From contig NZ_MUXV01000014.1 of NCBI RefSeq assembly GCF_002014975.1, forward strand, positions 3,191 through 67,190: a stretch of 64,000 nucleotides of DNA, given 5' to 3'. Both the position numbers and the translations under genes were made by a program. The DNA comes from Moraxella bovis (GTDB lineage: Bacteria; Pseudomonadota; Gammaproteobacteria; Pseudomonadales; Moraxellaceae). The notes under the pieces were generated by a model. It ran no database searches and had not been told where the DNA came from. It saw only the letters and a program-made list of their open reading frames with translations. Shown piece after piece: positions 18,023-25,751 of the stretch (positions are counted from its first letter, which is position 1; each line of letters begins with the position of its first letter).

Positions 18023-18052
18023 AAACCAAGTCCGTCACGACGCACTTGGTTT
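18023..18052 (-). terminator. Terminator downstream of the FKBP lipoprotein gene
   Basis: Read on the minus strand, AAACCAAGT and ACTTGGTTT form the outer stem and GCGTC/GACGG extends it with mismatches. TTTTGTTTTTATC follows directly. It separates the FKBP gene from rsmH, so the dcw block probably has its own promoter in the remaining 60 bases. Confidence 0.8.
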
Positions 18053-18080
18053 GCTTGGGTCGGCGTCACCCATGTTGGTG

Positions 18081-18941
18081 TTATTTTTTAGCAGGCTCAG
18101 CTTCCGCCTTTGGCTCGCCTTGGGTTGCCTGTGCCTCTAACTGCTTCATCATCTCTGCCATCTGCTCTTCGGCTTTGGCTTGGGCATCGGCAGCTGCCTT
18201 TTTGGCACTGGCTTCGTCTAGTAGCTCAACGGTGAAAATCAGCACGCTGTTTGGCTCAATGACTGGCGGTGAACCTGCCTCGCCATAGCCCAACTCTGAC
18301 GGCATATAGAATTCATACTTACTACCAGCAGGCATGAGCTGAACACCCTCTCTAAACCCTGGAATCATCTGACCTAGGTCAAACTGGGCAGGCTCGCCAC
18401 GCTCATAAGAGCTGTCAAAGACCTTGCCATCAATGGTCTTGCCCTCATAGTGAGTAACAACCACATCCGTCGCCTTAGGCTTAGCCCCCGTACCTTCGGT
18501 GATGACTTTATATTGTAGTCCTGATGGTGTGGTTTTTACGCCTTCTTTAGCTTTGTTTTCTTCTAAGAATTTTGTTCCTGCTTCTTTGTTGGTTTTGGCT
18601 TTGGTTTCTAGCTCTTTGACCGCATCTGCCTCTTTGCGTTTTTGGTATTCTTCAAAGATGGCACGAGCTTGCTCATCGGTAAATTTGCTCTCTTTGCCTT
18701 CAAAGCCTTCAGAGAGTGCTGTCGCGATGATTTTTGGGTTAATCTCGCCGTCCATTTCTTTTAGATTTCTGCCTGCATCATGACCCAAGATGTAGCTGAT
18801 TTTGTCCATTTCAGGGCTTTGTTCGCTGATGTTTGCGGTGCTGGTAGGTTTGGCGGTATCGCCGTCTTTGTTACAGCCTGTTAGGGCAAGTATGGACGCC
18901 ATTAGGGCAGTCATCAAAAAAGTGGTGCGTGTGGTTTTCAT
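18081..18941 (-). CDS. FKBP-type peptidyl-prolyl isomerase lipoprotein (FkpA/Mip-like)
   Basis: The ATG at 18941 starts a lipoprotein signal peptide ending in the lipobox LTGC (lipidated Cys at about residue 22). An N-terminal helical dimerisation domain follows (DKISYILGHDAGRNLKEMDG at the start). Then comes the FKBP domain with GVKTTPSGLQYKVITEGTG, FDSSYERGEPAQFDLGQMIP and YGEAGSPPVIEPNSVLIF. The C-terminal tail is rich in Ala, Glu and Gln. The open frame reaches 19001, but that region lacks a signal peptide. The role is folding of envelope proteins in the periplasm. Confidence 0.92.
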   Translation of the reverse strand: MKTTRTTFLMTALMASILALTGCNKDGDTAKPTSTANISEQSPEMDKISYILGHDAGRNLKEMDGEINPKIIATALSEGFEGKESKFTDEQARAIFEEYQKRKEADAVKELETKAKTNKEAGTKFLEENKAKEGVKTTPSGLQYKVITEGTGAKPKATDVVVTHYEGKTIDGKVFDSSYERGEPAQFDLGQMIPGFREGVQLMPAGSKYEFYMPSELGYGEAGSPPVIEPNSVLIFTVELLDEASAKKAAADAQAKAEEQMAEMMKQLEAQATQGEPKAEAEPAKK

Positions 18942-19404
18942 TGTGTGTCTCTTTATTTTGAAAAATAAAACGCCGTTAGTAAATGTTGGCAAAGTCATCA
19001 AATGGGCGTGCTAACTGTCCGACACCCAAAATCGCTTAAAAAATTGCTTACAAAATCACCTGGCGAAAAAATACGGCATATCATACCAAAAAAACATAGA
19101 AATCGCTATTATGATTGCAAAAAAAATTTTAATGATATAAAACGCTTAGGTATGATTATTGTTACTTTATCTGTCTTTTATGCTGTTACAAAAGACAAAG
19201 TTGGGGTGGGGCGATTGGATAAATGAGGGTAGATTTTGGATTTGGTAATTGGCAAATAGGCGTTTTCTAAAAATGCAAGGCATTCGCCAATTAAGATAAT
19301 TTTTTACCTTATAAATGTGCAATACATTCATATTTTTCACAGGGCAAATGGCAATTTACCCCTTGTGTATCCAAAATAAGACATAATAAGCCAACCCACT
19401 TATC
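18942..19404. other. Intergenic region between the FKBP gene and rlmB
   Basis: About 460 bases without a convincing gene. The plus-strand frame at 19002-19226 has no ribosome binding site, no recognisable domain and an odd composition, and I do not accept it. A hairpin-type repeat lies at 19338-19367. The promoter of the FKBP gene must lie here, but no consensus could be fixed. Confidence 0.5.
19338..19367. repeat. Hairpin repeat of the ACAGGGCAAAT...ATTTACCCC type
   Basis: CACAGGGCAAATGG is followed by CAATTTACCCCTTGTG, an imperfect inverted repeat. A close relative occurs at 40973-40999 (TACAGGGCAAAT ... ATTTACCCCCTGTA). Both are intergenic. Confidence 0.55.
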
Positions 19405-20247
19405 CTAACGGCTTCTAAAAACCTCCCACAGCACCATACCTGTCGCCACGCTGACATTGAGACTCTGGGGGCGGTCCGAGCTATCGGTCATGGGGATATA
19501 AACCAGCGTATCACACAGCTCGCCTGTGAGCCGTCTCATGCCGTCCCCCTCTGACCCCATGACAATGGCGACTTTTCCGCCAAAATCACACGCCTGCAAG
19601 GGCTTGGCACTCTCATCAAGAGCCGTGCCAAACACGAACACGCCTGCCGATTTTAACTTCTCCAAACACCGTGCCAGATTAGTTACCGCCACCACAGGCA
19701 CGGCATCGCTTCCGCCTACCGAGACTTTGGCAACCGTTGGTGTTAGCCCCACGCTTTGATGACGTGGCACGATAACCGCCGTTACGCCCATCGCACTGGC
19801 GGTACGCAAGCACGCCCCAAAATTGTGCGGGTCGGTAATCTGGTCTAACACCAAAAACACCGCATTATCCTGCCCTGCTAGACTATCAAGCTCACTTTCG
19901 TCCAACATGGGGCGAGAGCGTGCCGACAGCACCACGCCTTGATGTTGGGGACTGCCACACAGCTCGGTCAGCGTGTCTTTTTGGGCGGTTTGCACCGACA
20001 CGCCAAGCGATGTGGCAAGGGCGATAATCTCATCATGGTTATCATTGTGATGATTGTCATAACTTTGTACAAATAGGGCTTTGGCATCCATTGGGCGCGT
20101 GTTTAAAATTGCTTTAATGGCGTGCGTCCCATAAAAATGGGGTGTGGTGGGTTTTTTGGGTTTTTGGGTGGGTTTTTTGTTTTTTTGAAGGTCTTTTTTG
20201 GGGTCTTTTTTGGGGTCTTTTTTAAAGGGTTTTTGGGTCATTGTCAT
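19405..20247 (-). CDS. rlmB: 23S rRNA Gm2251 2'-O-methyltransferase RlmB
   Basis: RlmB, a SPOUT (TrmH-type) enzyme, methylates the ribose of G2251 in the 23S rRNA P loop. The 280-residue protein starts with a 35-residue basic tail containing KKDP repeats. The substrate-binding domain (FYGTHAIKAILNTRP) follows, then the SPOUT core with VFLVLDQITDPHNFGACLRT, VAIVMGSEGDGMRRLT and IPMTDSSDRPQSLNVSVA. The repeated DNA coding for the tail (20189-20220) is a 14-base tandem repeat, so tail length may vary between strains. Confidence 0.95.
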   Translation of the reverse strand: MTMTQKPFKKDPKKDPKKDLQKNKKPTQKPKKPTTPHFYGTHAIKAILNTRPMDAKALFVQSYDNHHNDNHDEIIALATSLGVSVQTAQKDTLTELCGSPQHQGVVLSARSRPMLDESELDSLAGQDNAVFLVLDQITDPHNFGACLRTASAMGVTAVIVPRHQSVGLTPTVAKVSVGGSDAVPVVAVTNLARCLEKLKSAGVFVFGTALDESAKPLQACDFGGKVAIVMGSEGDGMRRLTGELCDTLVYIPMTDSSDRPQSLNVSVATGMVLWEVFRSR

Positions 20248-20257
20248 TTTTCCAAAA

Positions 20258-20659
20258 TTAAATCATTACACGAAAGGAATAACCATGAATGCGATAAATG
20301 CGAAAATCGCTGTCAATGGTGGCAATGTGGCTTAACGTCTCACGCTGTGCCAAATGCACAAGGCAGGCGTCCGCAAAATCCATTGGAACGTTGCTATATT
20401 GGCTCATCAACTCCGCCAATGCTGGCATGTCTTTATGGCTAAATTCAGCAATCTCAATGCGTGCCAAATGCAACCAATTTAAAAACCCTTTACGGTTCAT
20501 TGGGTTTTTTAACAAAAATAAGGTTTCAGTAACGCACGCCAAACTTGTGATTAACGGCTTTTTATTGTCTTTGATAAATTGAACAGACTTTTTATGATAC
20601 TTGTCTTTATTATCAAACAACGCCACAAAAACGCTCGTATCAATCAATATTTTTGCCAT
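20258..20659 (-). CDS. PIN-domain ribonuclease toxin (VapC-like)
   Basis: The ATG at 20659 starts a 133-residue PIN domain: MAKILIDTSVFVALFDNKD contributes the first Asp, TSLACVTETLFLL supplies the conserved Thr/Glu, MDFADACLVHLA the second acidic pair, and IATIDSDFRIY the last Asp. All four acidic positions needed for a metal-dependent RNase are present, so the toxin looks intact. It overlaps the antitoxin gene by 20 bases. VapC toxins usually cleave tRNA or rRNA; the target of this one is not predictable. Confidence 0.88.
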   Translation of the reverse strand: MAKILIDTSVFVALFDNKDKYHKKSVQFIKDNKKPLITSLACVTETLFLLKNPMNRKGFLNWLHLARIEIAEFSHKDMPALAELMSQYSNVPMDFADACLVHLAQRETLSHIATIDSDFRIYRIHGYSFRVMI

Positions 20660-20897
20660 ATTTTTCCAATACCTTTTGTGCAACCAACGTTTTGACATTT
20701 TGGCTTAACGTACCGTCTTCACTTTCGGCAAATTGCCCAAACAGCTCTTTACCATGCTCCCATGCCAAATTTTCATGGGGCTGTTGGCCGGCTTTTGGCA
20801 ATAGGTTTTGGACGTATTGGCTTACGCTTAAATCTTGGGCGTGAGCGTGGGCGATGAGCGTTTGTTCTACGCTGGGCGGTAGGTCTAAAATCAGCAT
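20640..20897 (-). CDS. VapB-like antitoxin, partner of the PIN toxin
   Basis: The ATG at 20897 follows AGGA at a normal spacing and gives 85 residues: MLILDLPPSVEQTLIAHAHA at the N terminus, resembling a ribbon-helix-helix or short helical DNA-binding domain, then an acidic C-terminal part (ELFGQFAESEDGTLSQNVKT) of the kind that wraps the toxin. An upstream in-frame ATG at 20915 has no such site. It overlaps the toxin start, which fits antitoxin-first coupled translation. Confidence 0.75.
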   Translation of the reverse strand: MLILDLPPSVEQTLIAHAHAQDLSVSQYVQNLLPKAGQQPHENLAWEHGKELFGQFAESEDGTLSQNVKTLVAQKVLEKYGKNID

Positions 20898-21021
20898 GGC
20901 ATATCCTAATTGCATTTTGCCCCATTATAACAAAATTTTTGCCCAAACCGACATTATCCCTTGAAATTTTGCCCCATAACCTTTATCAATAAGGGGAATT
21001 TTATCCCATTTGGAGAACACC

Positions 21022-21540
21022 ATGAGCGAACAAGAGCCAATCCTAAACGAAAACGAGCAAACCGAACAGGCACAGACGGACGAGCTTGCCAAGCTGATTG
21101 CCACCATTGAAACGCTTGAAGCCGAAGTCGCCGATGCCAAAGACGCGGCAGCCCGTGCCAATGCCGAGAGCTACAACGCCCAACGCCGTATGGAACAAGA
21201 AACCGAAAAGGCAAAAAAATTCGCCCTACAAAAGTTCGCCAAAGAACTGCTTGACGTCGTGGACAACTTGGAGCGTGGTTTGCAAGCGAGCGAACAAGCA
21301 GGGGCGGATGAGAGCGTGCTTGAAGGCTTGCGCTTGACCCATAAATCTCTGCTTAGCGTCCTAGAACGCAATGGCGTGGTTGCCGTGGGCGAAGTGGGTG
21401 AGAGTTTCAACCCTGATTTGCACGAAGCGGTGGGCATTTTTCCAGAAGCCGAAAAAGACATCATCGGGCAAGTCCTACAAAAAGGCTACACCCTAAACGA
21501 GCGTTCCATTCGTCCTGCGATGGTGCTGGTGGGGGCGTGA
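21022..21540 (+). CDS. grpE: Nucleotide exchange factor GrpE
   Basis: GrpE releases ADP from DnaK. The assigned ATG at 21022 has GGAG ten bases upstream; a TTG four codons earlier is less likely. The 172-residue product has an acidic N terminus, a long helix (LAKLIATIETLEAEVADAKD then AAARANAESYNAQRRMEQE), the dimer region KFALQKFAKELLDVVDNLER, and the C-terminal beta domain ending in GYTLNERSIRPAMVLVG. It is followed by dnaK 290 bases further on, each probably with its own promoter. Confidence 0.96.
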   Translation: MSEQEPILNENEQTEQAQTDELAKLIATIETLEAEVADAKDAAARANAESYNAQRRMEQETEKAKKFALQKFAKELLDVVDNLERGLQASEQAGADESVLEGLRLTHKSLLSVLERNGVVAVGEVGESFNPDLHEAVGIFPEAEKDIIGQVLQKGYTLNERSIRPAMVLVGA

Positions 21541-21565
21541 TTTTAAATCATAGGGAAATTTGTAA

Positions 21566-21588
21566 GGTGCATATCACGCACCGTTTTT
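21566..21588 (+). terminator. Possible short terminator after grpE
   Basis: GGTGC and GCACC form a five-base stem around ATATCAC, followed by GTTTTT. An outer GTAAGGTG (21562-21569) also matches an inverted CACCTTAC about 55 bases later, so the segment may be part of a dispersed repeat as well. Confidence 0.4.
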
Positions 21589-21732
21589 AAGATTTGAGCG
21601 TTGATTTGGCGTGTTGTACACACCTTACAATAACATATTTAAAAGCCATTCCCTTATGGATTTATCCAATATTTTCAAGGCATTAACACAAAATTTTAAC
21701 AAAATAAATTTTAAAATTTTTAAAAAATTTCT

Positions 21733-21760
21733 CTTGAAAATCCAAATTTGATACAAATAT
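21733..21760 (+). promoter_or_regulatory. Candidate sigma-32 heat-shock promoter of dnaK
   Basis: CTTGAAA at 21733-21739 is the sigma-32 -35 consensus. After 14 bases a CAAATAT (21754-21760) partly matches the CCCATNT-type -10 element. The site lies about 70 bases before the dnaK start and is the only such match in the intergenic region. Confidence 0.5.
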
Positions 21761-21830
21761 AACAGAGCAAGTTTGGCAAAACTGTTTTGCAAATTTGCCA
21801 GAAATTCACTTAACAAATCGGAGAAAAATT

Positions 21831-23747
21831 ATGGGTAAAGTTATCGGTATTGACTTAGGTACAACCAACTCTTGTGTGGCAGTCCTAGAAAATGGCAACG
21901 TCAAAGTCATTGAAAACGCAGAGGGTGCCAGAACCACGCCTTCTATCGTGGCATTCAAAGACGGCGAGACCCTAGTCGGTCAATCTGCCAAACGCCAAGC
22001 AGTTACCAACCCCCAAAACACCCTATTTGCCGTAAAACGTCTTATCGGTCGCCGTTATGACGAACAAGCGGTACAAAAAGACATCGGTCTTGTGCCTTAC
22101 AAAATCGTCAAAGCCGACAATGGCGATGCGTGGGTAGAAGTGAACGGTAAAAAACAAGCACCGCCACAAATCTCTGCTGAAGTTTTGAAAAAAATGAAAA
22201 AAACCGCCGAAGATTATCTTGGCGAAGCCGTAACCGAAGCGGTCGTTACCGTGCCTGCTTATTTTAACGACGCCCAGCGTCAAGCCACAAAAGACGCAGG
22301 ACGTATCGCAGGGCTTGATGTTAAGCGTATCATCAACGAGCCAACCGCCGCCGCCCTTGCCTTTGGTCTTGACAAAAAAGAAGGCGACCGCACCATTGCT
22401 GTGTATGACTTGGGTGGTGGTACGTTTGACGTGTCTATCATTGAGATTGCGGACGTGGACGGCGAACAGCAGTTTGAAGTGCTATCTACCAACGGCGATA
22501 CGTTCCTAGGCGGTGAAGACTTTGACATTGCTTTGATTGACTACCTTGTGGACGAGTTCAAAAAAGAGCAAAACGTCAATCTAAAAGGCGACCCGCTTGC
22601 CATGCAACGCCTAAAAGAAGCTGCCGAAAAAGCCAAAATTGAACTGTCAAGCTCAACGTCTACCGAAGTGAATTTGCCATACATCACCGCAGATGCCACA
22701 GGCCCTAAGCACTTGGTAGTAACAATCAGCCGTGCCAAACTAGAAGCCTTGACCGAAGAGCTGGTGGCTCGCACGATTGCCCCATGTAAAATCGCCCTAG
22801 AAGATGCTGGTCTATCGGCTAGCGACATTGATGACGTGATTCTGGTAGGTGGTCAAAGCCGTATGCCCCTTGTCCAACAAAAAGTGCAAGAGTTCTTTGG
22901 TAAAGAGCCAAGAAAAGACGTGAACCCTGATGAAGCGGTGGCAATCGGTGCCGCTATCCAAGGTGCGGTACTCTCTGGTGACAAAAAAGACGTGCTACTG
23001 CTTGACGTAACTCCATTGACCCTAGGCATTGAGACCATGGGTGGTGTGATGACAGCAATCATTGAGAAAAACACGATGATTCCTACCAAAAAATCACAAG
23101 TGTTTTCAACCGCTGCCGACAACCAACCTGCGGTGTCTATCCAAGTGTATCAAGGCGAGCGTAAAATCGCTAACCAAAACAAACTTTTGGGCAACTTTGA
23201 CCTAACCGACATTCCGCCAGCACCAAGAGGCGTGCCACAGATTGAAGTTACCTTTGACATCAACGCAGATGGTATCATGAATATTTCTGCCAAAGACAAA
23301 GGCACTGGCAAATCACAATCAATCCAAATCAAAGCGGACTCAGGTCTGTCAGAAGAGGAAATCGAGCAAATGGTGCGTGATGCCGAAGCCAATGCAGAAA
23401 CAGATAAGAAGTTTGCCGAGCTTGCGGGCGTGCGTAACGAAGCGGACGGACGTATCGCAGGGGTACAAAAAGCCCTAAAAGAAAATGGCGATAAAGCGAC
23501 CGATGAAGAAAAACAAGCGGTAGAAACGGCAATCAGCGAGCTAGAACTTGCGACCAAAGAAGATGACCTGGACGCCATCAAAGCCAAGCTAGAAGCCCTT
23601 GATAACGCATTCTTGCCAATTGGCACCAAGATTTATAGCCAAGAGCAAGGCGGTGCGGGTGCGGACGCAGGTCAAGCACAGCAAGCCAAACCTGCCGATG
23701 ACGGTGTGGTAGATGCTGAGTTTACCGAAGTTAAAGATGATAAATAA
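21831..23747 (+). CDS. dnaK: Chaperone Hsp70 DnaK
   Basis: DnaK is the ATP-driven chaperone that works with DnaJ and GrpE. The start at 21831 follows GGAG and begins the ATPase domain ([20 protein letters not shown]). Other blocks are [42 protein letters not shown], the linker [18 protein letters not shown], the substrate domain with [20 protein letters not shown], and a C-terminal EFTEVKDDK (EEVD-like acidic end). The 638-residue length is standard. No dnaJ follows; a terminator and a type III restriction-modification locus do. Confidence 0.98.
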   Translation: MGKVIGIDLGTTNSCVAVLENGNVKVIENAEGARTTPSIVAFKDGETLVGQSAKRQAVTNPQNTLFAVKRLIGRRYDEQAVQKDIGLVPYKIVKADNGDAWVEVNGKKQAPPQISAEVLKKMKKTAEDYLGEAVTEAVVTVPAYFNDAQRQATKDAGRIAGLDVKRIINEPTAAALAFGLDKKEGDRTIAVYDLGGGTFDVSIIEIADVDGEQQFEVLSTNGDTFLGGEDFDIALIDYLVDEFKKEQNVNLKGDPLAMQRLKEAAEKAKIELSSSTSTEVNLPYITADATGPKHLVVTISRAKLEALTEELVARTIAPCKIALEDAGLSASDIDDVILVGGQSRMPLVQQKVQEFFGKEPRKDVNPDEAVAIGAAIQGAVLSGDKKDVLLLDVTPLTLGIETMGGVMTAIIEKNTMIPTKKSQVFSTAADNQPAVSIQVYQGERKIANQNKLLGNFDLTDIPPAPRGVPQIEVTFDINADGIMNISAKDKGTGKSQSIQIKADSGLSEEEIEQMVRDAEANAETDKKFAELAGVRNEADGRIAGVQKALKENGDKATDEEKQAVETAISELELATKEDDLDAIKAKLEALDNAFLPIGTKIYSQEQGGAGADAGQAQQAKPADDGVVDAEFTEVKDDK

Positions 23748-23765
23748 TCTTTTGCTTTAATTCAA

Positions 23766-23801
23766 AAACAAACCCTCAATGAAAATTGGGGGTTTGTTTT
23801 T
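23766..23801 (+). terminator. Terminator after dnaK
   Basis: ACAAACCCTCAAT pairs with ATTGGGGGTTTGT around a four-base loop, followed by a run of T. Strong stem and U tract. Confidence 0.88.
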
Positions 23802-23867
23802 AAAATCACTTTCTTTTTGGAACAGGTTTGTTTATACTAGTGGGTATTGTTTATTTAAGGAGTTTTT

Positions 23868-25749
23868 ATGTCAGACAATTCACTCAAAAAAGGTCGCTAC
23901 ACCACATACAGCAACAAGATCGGACTGTTCGCCACAGGTGAGCGCACAGGCTTTTTAACATATAACGATGATGTAGTGCTAAATTTCCCCTTTAAAGATA
24001 CCGTCCTAGAAGCAGGTATGAATAAGGAAGACACAGGGCGAGAAGAACGCTTTTTACACCTAGAAATGGACGGACGAGATATTGATACCCTTTTTGAACC
24101 AAAGGTATTGACAAACTTCGCCTATCATGCACACAATGGTGACAACCAACCAACCAACCAACCAACCAACCAACCAACCAACCAACCAACCAACCAACCA
24201 ACCAACCAACCAACCAACCAACCAACCATTATCGCCTAACTTATTAAACAGTCAAGTAAAATTTTTTGATGATAATGGCAATCTTGCCCAAAATCTACTT
24301 ATCAAAGGCAATAATCTACTTGCCCTACACTCTTTAAAATCCCGCCTATCAGGGAAAATCAAACTCATCTATATAGACCCGCCTTATTATTTTAAAGAAG
24401 CAAAACCACAAGATTCATTCAGATATAATTCAAATTTCAAATTTTCTTCTTGGTTGATATTCATGAAGAACCGCTTAGAGATTGCAAAAGAGTTATTAAC
24501 CGATGATGGGGTGATTTTTGTACACACCAATGAGGATGGGAATGCATATTTAAAAGTTTTAATGGACGAATTATTTCTACGAGAAAATTTTGTAACTTGT
24601 TTGCCAAGAGTAACCAAAAAGGGTGGGAAATCGACTGATGTTTTTGCTGACAATCATGATTATGTTTTAGTTTACTCAAAAATAAACAAAAAAACTGGTT
24701 TTTATCCTATGCTGCATAACGATAAAGGATTCAAAAATCAAGATGAATTTTTTGAAACAAGAGGTTTTTACAAACTAAATCAGACTTTAGATTATGATTC
24801 TTTACAATATTCTAGCTCCTTAGATTATCCAATAAAAATAAATGGTGAAGTATTTTATGCTGGTGGCAACAAAGAAAGATACATAGAACGAAAAAATGGT
24901 AATCATCTAAGAGCTGACTGGGCGTGGCGTTGGAGTAAAGACTTATTTGAGTTTGGTTTAAATAATGGCTTTATTGAAATAAAGAGAACGAAAAACGGTG
25001 CAAGAATTTATACCAAAACTTATCAAAATGTTAAAATTGAAAATATCAATGGGGATTATCAGATTGTTGAAAAAGAAAGAACAAGAGCGACATCAACACT
25101 TGAATTCAGCGAAAGTCTTTATTCGAATGATAATGCAACCAAACATATGAATGATTTATTTCCAAAAGGAACCTTTGAATACACAAAACCTGAAAGTCTA
25201 ATTCATCAAATAATTGCTTTAACAACCAACCCAAATGACATCGTCCTAGACTATCATCTAGGCTCTGGTACAACTTGTGCGGTCGCTCATAAAATGGGTC
25301 GGCGTTGGATTGGCATTGAACAGATGGATTATATTGATGACATTACCAAAACTCGCCTGTTAAAAGTATTGCAGGGAGAACAAGGCGGTATTAGCAAAGC
25401 GGTAGATTGGAATGGCGGTGGGTCGTTTTGTTATTTTGAACTTAAAAAATACAATCAATATTTTATTGATAAAATCCTAGTCGCAAATACCATGGGTGAG
25501 CTGGATACGGTCTATAATGAAATGGCAAAAAATGCGTTTTTTAAATTTTGGTTTGATAAAGAAAAATTTCAAAAAGCCTATAAAAAAGACAAAGACGACA
25601 ATCAAATCAGCCTAGACGACAGAAAGCAAATACTCATTAGTGTCTTAGATGAAAATCAGCTCTATCTAAATTACGCCGATATGGGCGACAGTCGCTATCA
25701 GGTTAGAGATGATGAAAAAGCCTTATCAGATGCATTTTATGGAGAATAA
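23868..25749 (+). CDS. mod: Phase-variable type III DNA methyltransferase (Mod), out of frame at the present repeat number
   Basis: This is the N6-adenine methylase and specificity subunit of a type III restriction-modification system. The start at 23868 follows GGAG. The first 91 residues ([20 protein letters not shown] and [16 protein letters not shown]) match Mod N termini, but the frame then enters the CAAC tract (NQPT repeats) and stops at 24239. The rest continues in another frame from the tract to 25749: IYIDPPYYF (motif IV, DPPY), a variable recognition region, and [17 protein letters not shown] (motif I), the beta-class order. Removing one four-base unit or adding two joins the frames into about 625 residues. 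A short in-frame ATG at 24127 ([10 protein letters not shown]) could give low N-terminally truncated expression. Base composition is AT-rich relative to dnaK. Confidence 0.93.
24143..24228 (+). repeat. CAAC tetranucleotide tract, 21.5 copies, within mod
   Basis: The 86-base period-4 tract CAAC repeats without interruption. It lies in the coding region, so slipped-strand mispairing changes the reading frame. The upstream half reads in the frame of 23868 and the downstream half in the next frame, so 21 full copies is an off state. A count of 20 or 23 would be on. Confidence 0.97.
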
Positions 25750-25751
25750 CA

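Noticed and set aside
19002..19226. Plus-strand 74-residue frame beside the FKBP gene
   Set aside because: No ribosome binding site or recognisable domain; it lies in an AT-rich promoter region.
20960..20986. CTTGAAA followed by CCCCATAA, resembling a sigma-32 promoter for grpE
   Set aside because: The two elements are only about five bases apart; a sigma-32 promoter needs 13 to 15.
23992..24225. Minus-strand frame with a GWLV repeat
   Set aside because: It is the complement of the CAAC tract in mod. There is no ribosome binding site, and the composition is fully explained by the repeat.
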